64,000 nt of DNA from Reyranella sp. CPCC 100927. GTDB lineage: Bacteria; Pseudomonadota; Alphaproteobacteria; Reyranellales; Reyranellaceae. The DNA is taken from the NCBI RefSeq assembly GCF_007859315.1, contig NZ_VOHA01000028.1, positions 1 to 64,000 of the forward strand, written 5' to 3'. Below are positions 36,273 through 44,864 of this stretch, one piece after another. Numbering within the stretch: the stretch's first letter is position 1; each line of letters begins with the position of its first letter. The translations under genes and the position numbers were made by a program. The notes beneath the pieces are model-generated. The model ran no database searches. It was given only the letters and a program-made list of their open reading frames with translations, and had not been told where the DNA came from.

Positions 36273-37409
36273 ATGGCAAGCGAGCAGATCACCTACGACG
36301 CCGCCTACGACACCGTGGCGCCGGACGATTTCCCGGCCATGATGGCGGTGCCGCGCTACGGCCGCCGCTCGGATGCGTTCGACACCATCATCTCCCAGAC
36401 CCACGATCATTTCTGGGATCCGCTGGACAAGGCCTACATCGACTTCAGCGCTCCGTTCGACATCGATCGCCAGCTCATCATGCCCGAGGACCAGACGCTC
36501 GAGCTGCAATGCGCCGTGATCGACAAGGTGCCGGCCGACCAGCGGATCCGCTTCGCCAACGACCTGACGCACTTTTCCCTCTCGAGCATTCTCCATGGCG
36601 AGCAGGGGGCGTTGTCGCTGTCGGCCAGCCTCTGCCACATCCTGCTCGATCCGGGCGCGCAGGAGTACGCCGCCAACCAGGCGCGCGAGGAGGCCCGTCA
36701 CGTCACCGGCTTCACCAAGTATGTCGCCGCCCGCTGGGGCGAGCCGCTGCCGGTCGGCCCGACCTTGGGTAATCTGCTGACCGAGCTGGTGACGGCGCAC
36801 GAGGTCTACAAGAAGATCGTCGGCATGCAAATGCTGGTCGAGGGCCTGGCGATGGGCGCTTTCGCCACCATCAACGCCAAGACCAACGATCCCACCCTGC
36901 GCCGGCTGATCCAGCTGGTGATGAGCGACGAGGCCTTCCATCATCGCTTCGGTCGCATCTGGGCGCAGAAGACGATCAAGCACCTGACCAAGGAAGAGCA
37001 CCGCAAGGTCGAGGACTGGACGGCGCAGTGCTTCCAGGTGCTGCTGTTCAACCTGATCAATGCCGAGCAGAAGCAGCTCGTCTACCGCAAGTACAACATC
37101 GACTGGCAGTGGGCGCGCGATGCCCTGAAAGAAGCCTTCACCGACGACGACCGGCGTACGCGCATGCAGGACAACACCAACATCTTCCGCGTGCTGATCA
37201 AGACCCTGCTGCATGCCGGCATCATCACCGACCGCACCAAGCCGTTGTACTCGGTGTGGGTCGACATGAAGGAACTCGCCACCGAGAGCGAGGAGATGCC
37301 GGGCGACGTCGTGGCCGAGGAGATGATGGTGACCCTGCGCGAGATCAACGCCAAGCGCCGCCGTATCGTCAGCAAGGATATCGCCCAGCCTGCCGTCGCT
37401 GCCGAGTGA
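36273..37409 (+). CDS. Ferritin-like (diiron) protein of unknown substrate
   Basis: A 378-residue helical protein of the ferritin-like/ribonucleotide-reductase-R2-like superfamily. Candidate iron ligands are in LHGEQGALSL, in REEARHVTGF (E-x-x-H) and in MSDEAFHHRFG (E-x-x-H), the two-motif layout of diiron carboxylate enzymes. No signal peptide is visible. Relatives include oxidases and N-oxygenases, but no closer function can be claimed. It is transcribed away from purC and converges on a membrane protein gene one base after its stop. Confidence 0.7.
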   Translation: MASEQITYDAAYDTVAPDDFPAMMAVPRYGRRSDAFDTIISQTHDHFWDPLDKAYIDFSAPFDIDRQLIMPEDQTLELQCAVIDKVPADQRIRFANDLTHFSLSSILHGEQGALSLSASLCHILLDPGAQEYAANQAREEARHVTGFTKYVAARWGEPLPVGPTLGNLLTELVTAHEVYKKIVGMQMLVEGLAMGAFATINAKTNDPTLRRLIQLVMSDEAFHHRFGRIWAQKTIKHLTKEEHRKVEDWTAQCFQVLLFNLINAEQKQLVYRKYNIDWQWARDALKEAFTDDDRRTRMQDNTNIFRVLIKTLLHAGIITDRTKPLYSVWVDMKELATESEEMPGDVVAEEMMVTLREINAKRRRIVSKDIAQPAVAAE

Positions 37410-37410
37410 T

Positions 37411-38274
37411 TTAGGATCCGGTGCGCCGCAGCCGCACGGCGGTGATGGCGGCGGCCAGCAGGCAGACGATGCCGATCAGGCCGCCGACGGCGGCCACGAT
37501 CCAGTAGTGATCGAATGCCGACGAGGTGTTCTGGCTGAAGACACGGATACGCCCGGTCAGCCCCACGTTGTGTGTACGATAGGCTTCCCGCACCGGTCCG
37601 GGCAGCGTCTTGGCCTCGACGACGGCGCGCTGCAGGGTCATCAGGAACGGCGGCTGGTGAGGTGCCAGGGAGACCATGCGGCCGCCTTCGGGCGGTATGT
37701 AGGCGTTCTGGTTGGTCTTGAGGAAATAGGTCAGCGGCTCGCCACGCTGCCATTGCGGCGACGTCAGCGGCACGTAGACGTAGTTGCGCTTGGCGCCGCG
37801 CGTCTCGGTCTCGAAGCCCAGCATCAGGTCGGGGCGCGCGATGCCGATGATGGTGTACTGGTCGGCCTTCGGCGGGCTTTTCATCTCCCTGAGGTCGAAG
37901 GTGGCGACCACAGGAACCTGGCTTGCTTTGCGATAGCCCAGGACACCGGCGCCGGCGGCGATGATCACCGCCAGCACGCCGATTGCCAGGACCAACTTCA
38001 GGCCGCGGCGCGGATCGGCCAGGGCCGCCAGCGCCGCGGGATTGTTGTAATGCAGCCGTCCCGCCAGCCACAGTCCGGGCAATGCCAGCGCGATCGCGGG
38101 CAGCAGCGCCGTCAGGAACACGCGGTAGGCGCCGAAGGTGGCGATCTGCCACTCGGCCAGCACGCGGTAGAGACCGGCATAGGCGTACCAGCCATAGGCG
38201 ATGTAGGCGACGACGGCGATGCACCACGACCAGGCGATGATGCGCAGCAGCGGGACGGGAAGCGGAGATGCCAT
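37411..38274 (-). CDS. Inner-membrane protein with large periplasmic domain
   Basis: The ATG at 38274 follows GAGAGGG and gives 287 residues. Four membrane helices are visible: about residues 11-30 (IIAWSWCIAVVAYIAYGWY), 45-64 (VFLTALLPAIALALPGLWLAG), 84-105 (LVLAIGVLAVIIAAGAGVLG) and 255-276 (WIVAAVGGLIGIVCLLAAAIT). Between helices three and four lies a soluble domain of about 150 residues with YTIIGIARPDLMLGFETET and TYFLKTNQNAYIPPEGG. The family was not recognised. The genes around it give no functional hint. Confidence 0.65.
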   Translation of the reverse strand: MASPLPVPLLRIIAWSWCIAVVAYIAYGWYAYAGLYRVLAEWQIATFGAYRVFLTALLPAIALALPGLWLAGRLHYNNPAALAALADPRRGLKLVLAIGVLAVIIAAGAGVLGYRKASQVPVVATFDLREMKSPPKADQYTIIGIARPDLMLGFETETRGAKRNYVYVPLTSPQWQRGEPLTYFLKTNQNAYIPPEGGRMVSLAPHQPPFLMTLQRAVVEAKTLPGPVREAYRTHNVGLTGRIRVFSQNTSSAFDHYWIVAAVGGLIGIVCLLAAAITAVRLRRTGS

Positions 38275-38302
38275 GCGCCCTCTCACTCTGTCGCGATCGG
38301 CT

Positions 38303-39055
38303 TCAGAATTGATAGCGTCGCAGACCGCCGTCAACGGGAATGAGCGTGCCGGTGATGTAGCCCGCGCGCGGCGAGGCGAGGAAGCACACCAGGTCGGCGA
38401 TGTCCTGCGGCTCGCCGTAGCGGGCCATCGGGATCTCGTGTTCGGCCTGCCACTGCCGGTACTCGGGCGTGTAGTTGCGCAGGATCTGCTCGCTGTGGAT
38501 CCGGCCCGGCGGGATGCAGTTCACCGTGATGCCGTGCTTGCCGACCTCGCGCGACAGGCCCTTGGCCCACGAGTGCATGGCCGCCTTGGCGCAGAAGGCG
38601 CCATTGATGCCGTCGGGCTCCGACTTGCCGGTGATGTTGATGATGCGCCCCCATTGGCGAGCGATCATCTGGTCGATCAGCAGGTCGGCGATCTGGCGCT
38701 GGCGGATGAAGTTCAGGGTCAGCGCCTCCATCCACTGCGGCTCGGGCGTGTGCAGCTTGAAGGCGCGACTGCCACCGGCGTTGTTGACCAGGATGTCGAC
38801 ATGACCCAGCGCCTCGAGCGCGGCGGCCGTGATGGTAGCGGGCGCCTCCTCGCGCATCAGGTCGCACTCGATGATCGCCGGCTTGATGCCGCCGGTCGCG
38901 GCGATCTCCTGCGCCAGCGCCTCGAGCTTGTCGCGCCGCCGTGCCGTGATCGCCAGCCGCACGCCTTCGCCGGCCAGGGCCTTGGCGATGCCCAGACCGA
39001 TGCCGGCGCTGGTGCCCGTGACCAGCGCCGTCTTGTCCTTCAGTTGCAGGTCCAT
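38303..39055 (-). CDS. Short-chain dehydrogenase/reductase lacking the usual active-site Tyr
   Basis: A 250-residue SDR with the Rossmann motif TGTSAGIG (residues 14-21), the NNAG motif (about 92-95) and a normal C-terminus (PVDGGLRRY). At the active site, where the family has Y-x-x-x-K, the sequence reads NGAFCAKAAM: the Lys is there, the residue four before it is Ala, and a Phe sits beside it. The preceding Ser loop (NITGKSEP) is also three residues shorter. The protein may therefore use another acid, or bind without reducing. It lies 11 bp downstream of the selenoprotein gene and is probably in its operon. Confidence 0.85.
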   Translation of the reverse strand: MDLQLKDKTALVTGTSAGIGLGIAKALAGEGVRLAITARRRDKLEALAQEIAATGGIKPAIIECDLMREEAPATITAAALEALGHVDILVNNAGGSRAFKLHTPEPQWMEALTLNFIRQRQIADLLIDQMIARQWGRIINITGKSEPDGINGAFCAKAAMHSWAKGLSREVGKHGITVNCIPPGRIHSEQILRNYTPEYRQWQAEHEIPMARYGEPQDIADLVCFLASPRAGYITGTLIPVDGGLRRYQF

Positions 39056-39066
39056 ACTCTTCCTCG

Positions 39067-39621
39067 TCAGCTACCCCGCTGCGGCACGATGCAGAAACCC
39101 TGGGCTTCGACATGCAGCGGCACATTGAACTTGCTGCGGAAGTTCTCCAACGCGACGGCCGCCGTCAACTCCACGATCTGCGCCTCGTCGAAGTGCAGCC
39201 TGAGCTGGTCGAACAGGGCATCATCGACACGCTGGCCGGTGATGGTCATGCGTTCGGCATACTCCAGCGCCACGCGCTCGGCGGCGCTGTACAACGTGCT
39301 GGCGCGCCAATCGGCAACCTGCCGCATCTTGGCTTCGCCTTCCTCGCCTTGCATCACACGTGATGCATTGATGTCGATTCAGAAGGGACAGCCGTTGATG
39401 GTGGCAACGCGCAGATAGAGCAGCGCGCGCAGTTGGGCCGGCAACAGGTTCGATTTCTCGACCGCCGCGCTCAGCCGCTTGGCGGCAATCATGATCGGCG
39501 GGCAGTGCGCCATCACCTTGGTCGGGTTCAGCAGGTCGCCGAACGCTTCGCGCTCCTTGCCGAAGATTTCCTTGAGAAGCGGATCATCACCTTCCTCGGT
39601 GATCTCGCGAACACGCGGCAT
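39067..39621 (-). CDS. Carboxymuconolactone decarboxylase/AhpD-like selenoprotein (CxxU), read through UGA
   Basis: Two open frames (39382-39621 and 39067-39378) are in the same phase and separated only by TGA at 39381-39379. Joined, they give 184 residues: an N-terminal helical half with LLPAQLRALLYLRVATINGCPF, then the UGA, then IDINASRVMQGEEGEAK and a normal family C-terminus. In AhpD/CMD proteins this place carries the catalytic C-x-x-C that reduces peroxides; here Cys78 is kept and the second Cys is the UGA codon (position 81). A hairpin of bacterial SECIS type follows 11 nt later. The frame is intact for 103 codons past the UGA, which argues against a dead gene. AhpD-like selenoproteins are known in bacteria. 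The SDR gene follows at 11 bp. Alternative: a nonsense mutation TGC or TGT to TGA. Confidence 0.8.
39350..39367 (-). promoter_or_regulatory. Candidate bacterial SECIS element
   Basis: On the transcript UGCAUC (39367-39362) pairs with GAUGCA (39355-39350) around the loop ACGUGU. The stem starts 11 nt after the UGA, the spacing of the E. coli fdhF element, and G and U occupy loop positions 3 and 4 as in fdhF (AGGUCU). The fdhF stem bulge is not present. Confidence 0.65.
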
Positions 39622-39642
39622 GCAACTCTCCTTTCACATGTG

Positions 39643-39720
39643 TCATTCCGAGCGTAGCGAGGAATCTTTCGCCCAGGGAGTCCCGGCAGCAGAAAAGATT
39701 CCTCGCTGCGCTCGGGATGA
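39643..39720. repeat. REP/MITE-like inverted repeat, copy 4
   Basis: Ends TCATTCCGAGCGTAGCGAGG and CCTCGCTGCGCTCGGGATGA enclose about 38 bases. It lies between the MaoC-like gene and the selenoprotein gene. Confidence 0.8.
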
Positions 39721-39729
39721 CGTTCGCGA

Positions 39730-40587
39730 TTACGCCGCGAACGTCACCTTGCCCTGCTGGGCGAGACCGCCGTTGGGATCGGCGATCCACGTGGTGACGG
39801 AACCATCGGACTCGGCGCGCGCATGCACCGAGAACGGCGCCCGGTCGTAGACCGGCGCCAGCGCACGACAGGAATAGCGCGCGACCTTGCGGCTGGGATT
39901 GGATCGGCGCGCCAGTTCGATCTGCAGCAGGCTCATCAGCGGGCCGTGCACCAGCAGGCCGGGATAGCCTTCGACACTGGTCACGTAGGGTTGGTCGTAG
40001 TGGATGCGGTGCGGATTGAACGTCAGCGCCGAGAAGCGGAACAGCAGCACCGGGTCGGGCTTGATCTCCTTCGACCACGTGGCGTCGGTCGGCGCCGGCC
40101 GCGGCTCCTTCTGCTTCTCGCCCGGCTTGGCGTCCTCGCGGAACACCGAGCCGCGCTCCTCGGTGATGGCAAGCCCGGACGGACCGTAGATGCGGCTTCT
40201 TTGGGTGACGATCACCATCGGCCCGGTGCTGCCGGTCTTCGGTTCGATGCTGGAGACCTCCTGCTCGCGGCGCACCTGGTCGCCGATACGCAGTGGCGTG
40301 TCATGGAAGGTGAATGTGGTCCCGGCCCACATGCGCCGTGGCAGCGGGATCGGCGGCAGGAAGCTGCCCCCCGTCGGCATGCCGTCACGGCCAAGCTTGG
40401 ACTGCGCCGCGGTGTCGAGGAAGTAGAGCCAGTGCCATACCGGCGGCAGCGGGTCACCGACCTTGGGTTCGGGGTCGCCGGTATCGAAGGCGGCGATCAG
40501 CGCCTTGGGCGGAAACGGCGCGATGAAATCCTCGCTCGTGCGGCTCTGGCCGATGAAGGCGCGATAGTCGGCGGCGGCGGTATCCAT
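39730..40587 (-). CDS. MaoC/HTD2-like acyl-CoA dehydratase (mesaconyl-C4-CoA hydratase type)
   Basis: The ATG at 40587 gives 285 residues, the length of mesaconyl-C4-CoA hydratase and FAS1-like dehydratases. Two hot-dog folds are visible: the first with MWAGTTFTFHDTPLRIGDQVRREQEV, the second with FRFSALTFNPHRIHYDQPYVTSVEGYPGLLVHGPL, where the N-P-H-R-I-H-Y-D stretch carries the hydratase Asp/His pair. The enzyme adds or removes water on an enoyl-CoA; the exact substrate is an inference. The selenoprotein and SDR genes follow on the same strand after a repeat. Confidence 0.8.
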   Translation of the reverse strand: MDTAAADYRAFIGQSRTSEDFIAPFPPKALIAAFDTGDPEPKVGDPLPPVWHWLYFLDTAAQSKLGRDGMPTGGSFLPPIPLPRRMWAGTTFTFHDTPLRIGDQVRREQEVSSIEPKTGSTGPMVIVTQRSRIYGPSGLAITEERGSVFREDAKPGEKQKEPRPAPTDATWSKEIKPDPVLLFRFSALTFNPHRIHYDQPYVTSVEGYPGLLVHGPLMSLLQIELARRSNPSRKVARYSCRALAPVYDRAPFSVHARAESDGSVTTWIADPNGGLAQQGKVTFAA

Positions 40588-40750
40588 GGCGTTTTCATCC
40601 CGTTGTCGTGTGGTTCCGGGGGCACTCTGCCACCCTGGCCGGCGGGCCGGCAATGGCGGGTGCTGCAGGGTGGCGCGGCGTGCATCGCATCGCTATATAA
40701 GGCACGCGGCGCTGCCGCCGCTCGATTCGACAGCCAGGAGACGCGCCGCA

Positions 40751-41080
40751 ATGTCCACGACCTTCGACGACCGCAAGAAGGGTTTCGAGACCAAGTTCCA
40801 GAAGGACCAGGAACTGCAGTTCAAGGTCAACAACCGGCGTAACAAGCTCCTGGGCCTGTGGGCCGCGGCGCAGCTCGGCAAGTCCGGCGAGGCGGCCGAC
40901 GCCTACGCCAAGGAAGTCGTGATGGCCGACTTCGACAAGCCGGGCGACGAGGACGTGCTGAACAAGGTGCTGAAGGATCTCACCGACGGCGGCCAGGCGA
41001 CGGACGCCGCCGCCGTGCGCAAGCAGATGACCAAACTGCTCGACGACGCCAAAGAGCAGCTGATGAACGAGTCGAAGTAG
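40751..41080 (+). CDS. ATP synthase inhibitor subunit zeta (DUF1476)
   Basis: A 109-residue helical protein starting MSTTFDDRKKGFETKFQKDQELQFKVNNRRNKLLGLWAA, the signature of DUF1476, the alphaproteobacterial inhibitor of the F1 ATPase. The N-terminal segment blocks ATP hydrolysis by F1, and the four-helix C-terminal part binds the enzyme. The family is almost confined to alphaproteobacteria, which helps to place the organism. The start follows AGGAGACG. TATATA at 40695-40700 may be its -10 region. Confidence 0.95.
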   Translation: MSTTFDDRKKGFETKFQKDQELQFKVNNRRNKLLGLWAAAQLGKSGEAADAYAKEVVMADFDKPGDEDVLNKVLKDLTDGGQATDAAAVRKQMTKLLDDAKEQLMNESK

Positions 41081-41090
41081 GTTCGTTTCA

Positions 41091-41120
41091 CATCTTCCCC
41101 CGCGCAGGCGGGGGAAGATG
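41091..41120. terminator. Perfect 13-bp hairpin between convergent genes
   Basis: CATCTTCCCCCGC (41091-41103) and its reverse complement (41108-41120) enclose the loop GCAG. It lies between the zeta gene and purB, which converge. It could end both transcripts; there is no T-run, and it may also be a dispersed repeat. Confidence 0.65.
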
Positions 41121-41125
41121 ATGGC

Positions 41126-42451
<1,326 letters not shown>

Positions 42452-42542
42452 CCGTGTCCTCTTTATTACGGTGGTCTTTTACAGCCCTTCTGGCGGGGCC
42501 GCTATGATAAGAATCGACACCGCATCGTCCGAAAGTTCGTCC

Positions 42543-43367
42543 ATGTCCGATCAGCGTTTGTTGCCGCTTTCCGCGTTCCCCATCGCCGATCGGCGCCAGA
42601 TCCGGGGCGTATTCACCGACATCGACGAGACCGTGACCACCGACGGCAGCCTGACCGCGCAGGCCTATGCCGCCCTTGAGGCCCTGAAGCGTGCCGGGCT
42701 GCTGGTCGTGCCGGTCACCGGCCGGCCGGCCGGGTGGTGTGACCATATCGCCCGCATGTGGCCGGTCGACGCGGTCGTGGGCGAAAACGGCGCCTTCTGG
42801 ATGTGGCTCGACCGCCGGGCCGGCAAGCTGTGCACGCGTTTTGTACAGTCCGACGCCGAGCGCGCCGACGGACAACGTCGCCTGCAGGCGGTGCGGGCGC
42901 AGGTGCTGCGCGAGGTGCCGGGCGCCGGCATCGCCTCGGATCAGCCCTACCGCCTGGCCGACCTCGCGGTCGACTTCTGCGAGGACGTGCCGGCGCTGCC
43001 GCGCGCGGCGGTCGACCGCATCGTGGCGATCTTCGCGGCGCACGGCGCCCAGGCCAAGATCAGCTCGATCCATGTCAACGGCTGGTTCGGCGACTACGAC
43101 AAGCTCACCACCACGCGGCTGATGATGCGTGAGCTGTTCAACATCGATCTCGATGCCGAGCGGGCGCGCTATGTCTTCTCCGGCGACTCGCCCAACGATG
43201 CGCCGATGTTCGGTTATTTTCCCAATGCCACCGGCGTCGCCAACGTGCGCGACTTCGCAGATCGCATGCCGCACTTGCCGCGCTGGATCACCCAAGCGCG
43301 CTCCGGCGCCGGCTTCGCCGAACTGGCGCAGGCGCTGCTCGACGGGCGCAACGACCCGTCGTCGTGA
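42543..43367 (+). CDS. HAD-IIB family phosphatase
   Basis: From the ATG at 42543 the protein has 274 residues; an ATG at 42504 with GGCGGGG upstream would add 13. Motif I is FTDIDETVTTDG (Asp nucleophile and the second Asp), motif II VVPVTGRPAG, and motif IV GDSPNDAPMF, which binds magnesium with the phosphate. The long insert between II and III is of the type IIB cap, as in sugar-phosphate and mannosyl-3-phosphoglycerate phosphatases. The substrate is not known. It is transcribed away from purB. Confidence 0.82.
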   Translation: MSDQRLLPLSAFPIADRRQIRGVFTDIDETVTTDGSLTAQAYAALEALKRAGLLVVPVTGRPAGWCDHIARMWPVDAVVGENGAFWMWLDRRAGKLCTRFVQSDAERADGQRRLQAVRAQVLREVPGAGIASDQPYRLADLAVDFCEDVPALPRAAVDRIVAIFAAHGAQAKISSIHVNGWFGDYDKLTTTRLMMRELFNIDLDAERARYVFSGDSPNDAPMFGYFPNATGVANVRDFADRMPHLPRWITQARSGAGFAELAQALLDGRNDPSS

Positions 43368-43436
43368 GACCACCGCCTCTCGCGCCGACGCCGCGCGCGG
43401 TATAACGTGAGGCCGCGTCGCCGACGGGAGAGACCG

Positions 43437-43985
43437 ATGCGCCGCCTTGCTCTTGTCCTCAGTCTTGCCGCCAGCCTTACCGCACCCGCCATGGCCACCC
43501 AGAAGGACCCAGCACTCGAGGGATTGTTCGACCGCCTGAAAACGGTCACCGATCCGCTGCAGGCGAAGCTGCTGATCCAGGCGATCTGGGAGACCTGGAC
43601 GGCGTCGGGCGACTCCAGCCTCGATGCGCTGATGGCGCGCGGGCTGGGCCAGATGCAAGGGCGTGACCTCGATGGCGCCGTCGCGACCTTCACGATGCTG
43701 ATCGAAAAGGCGCCTGATTTCGCCGAGGCGTGGAACAAGCGTGCCACCGCGCATTGGATGCGCGGTGATCACGAGGCCTCGGTGGCCGACATCCAGCGCA
43801 CGGTGGCGCTGGAACCGCGCCACTTCGGCGCCTGGTCCGGCCTCGGCATGATCTTCGAGGAGCGCGAGCAGTACGAGCAGGCAGCCCGCGCCTTCGAGGA
43901 ATGCCTCAAGCACAACCCGCATGCCGAGGGCCTGCGCGCGCATATCGAGGATCTCAAGCGCAAGGCGGCGCGGCAGAAAACGTGA
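43437..43985 (+). CDS. Exported tetratricopeptide-repeat protein
   Basis: The ATG at 43437 follows GGGAGAG and gives 182 residues. A signal peptide (LALVLSLAASLTAPAMA) ends near residue 20. Three TPR-type helix pairs follow: SSLDALMARGLGQMQGRDLDGAVATFTMLIEKAPDF, AEAWNKRATAHWMRGDHEASVADIQRTVALEPRH, and AWSGLGMIFEEREQYEQAARAFEECLKHNPHA. TPR proteins act as scaffolds, here probably in the periplasm. Similar short proteins are common in alphaproteobacteria; the partner is unknown. Confidence 0.82.
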   Translation: MRRLALVLSLAASLTAPAMATQKDPALEGLFDRLKTVTDPLQAKLLIQAIWETWTASGDSSLDALMARGLGQMQGRDLDGAVATFTMLIEKAPDFAEAWNKRATAHWMRGDHEASVADIQRTVALEPRHFGAWSGLGMIFEEREQYEQAARAFEECLKHNPHAEGLRAHIEDLKRKAARQKT

Positions 43986-44034
43986 CGGTTGTGTAGCGCG
44001 TGGGTTAAAGTCGCGATCCTGGAGGATCGCCCGG

Positions 44035-44829
44035 ATGCTGATCGCGCAGATTTCGGACACGCACATCAAGCCGGATGGCCAGATCGCCTATCGGCGGGTA
44101 GACACGGCTGATTTTCTCGCCAAGGCAGTGGCGCACCTGAACGCACTGCACCCGCGTCCCGACCTGGTCCTGGTGACCGGTGACCTGGTCGATGCCGGGG
44201 CGCCGATCGAGTACGCCCGTCTCAAGGCGTTGTTGGCGCCGCTGGCCATGCCGTTCTACCTGATCGTGGGCAACCACGACGCGCGCGACGCCTTGCGCGC
44301 TGCCTTCACGGAGCACCGCTACCTGCCGGCCGACGGGTTCGTGCAGTACGTGATCGAAGGCCATCCCGTGCGCCTGATCGGGCTCGACACGCTGGTGCCC
44401 GGCGAGGGGCATGGCGAGATGTGCGCGACGCGGCTGGACTGGCTCGAGGCGCGGCTGGCCGAGTCGGATCGGCCGACGATTCTGTTCATGCATCATCCGC
44501 CGTTCGAGTGCGGCATGGCCTACATGGATGGCGAGCGCCTGCGTGACGGGGCGGACCGGCTGGCGACCATCGTTCAGCGGCACCCCAACATCGAGCGTGT
44601 GCTGTGCGGTCACGTCCATCGCTCGATCCAGGTCCGCTGGGCCGGCACGATCGCCGCAACAGCGCCCAGCACGGCGCATCAGCTGACGCTCGACCTCGAT
44701 CCCGCCGCGCCGCTGACGTTCAAGATGGATCCGCCCGGGGCCTTGCTGCACGCTTGGCGTCCTGGCAGCGGCCTGGTCAGTCATATCAGTTTCATCGGCG
44801 ACTACGACGGGCCGCACCGGTTCCGCTAG
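44035..44829 (+). CDS. Class III cyclic-nucleotide phosphodiesterase-like metallophosphatase
   Basis: A 264-residue calcineurin-like phosphoesterase. The metal ligands are in order: ISDTHI (Asp7, His9), VTGDLVDAG (Asp near 50), GNHDARD (Asn78, His79), MHHPPFECGM (His) and CGHVHRS (two His). This arrangement fits the CpdA/Icc class III family, which hydrolyses cAMP or other phosphodiesters with two metal ions. There is no signal peptide, so it acts in the cytoplasm. The start at 44035 follows GGAGGATC. Confidence 0.88.
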   Translation: MLIAQISDTHIKPDGQIAYRRVDTADFLAKAVAHLNALHPRPDLVLVTGDLVDAGAPIEYARLKALLAPLAMPFYLIVGNHDARDALRAAFTEHRYLPADGFVQYVIEGHPVRLIGLDTLVPGEGHGEMCATRLDWLEARLAESDRPTILFMHHPPFECGMAYMDGERLRDGADRLATIVQRHPNIERVLCGHVHRSIQVRWAGTIAATAPSTAHQLTLDLDPAAPLTFKMDPPGALLHAWRPGSGLVSHISFIGDYDGPHRFR

Positions 44830-44864
44830 CGCCGGAAGAGCCATCAGGGGGGAGTGGGGAGAAA

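Noticed and set aside
39067-39357. A separate 96-residue gene downstream of a truncated AhpD-like gene
   Set aside because: It lacks a convincing SD and start, while the phase, family alignment and hairpin support reading through the UGA.
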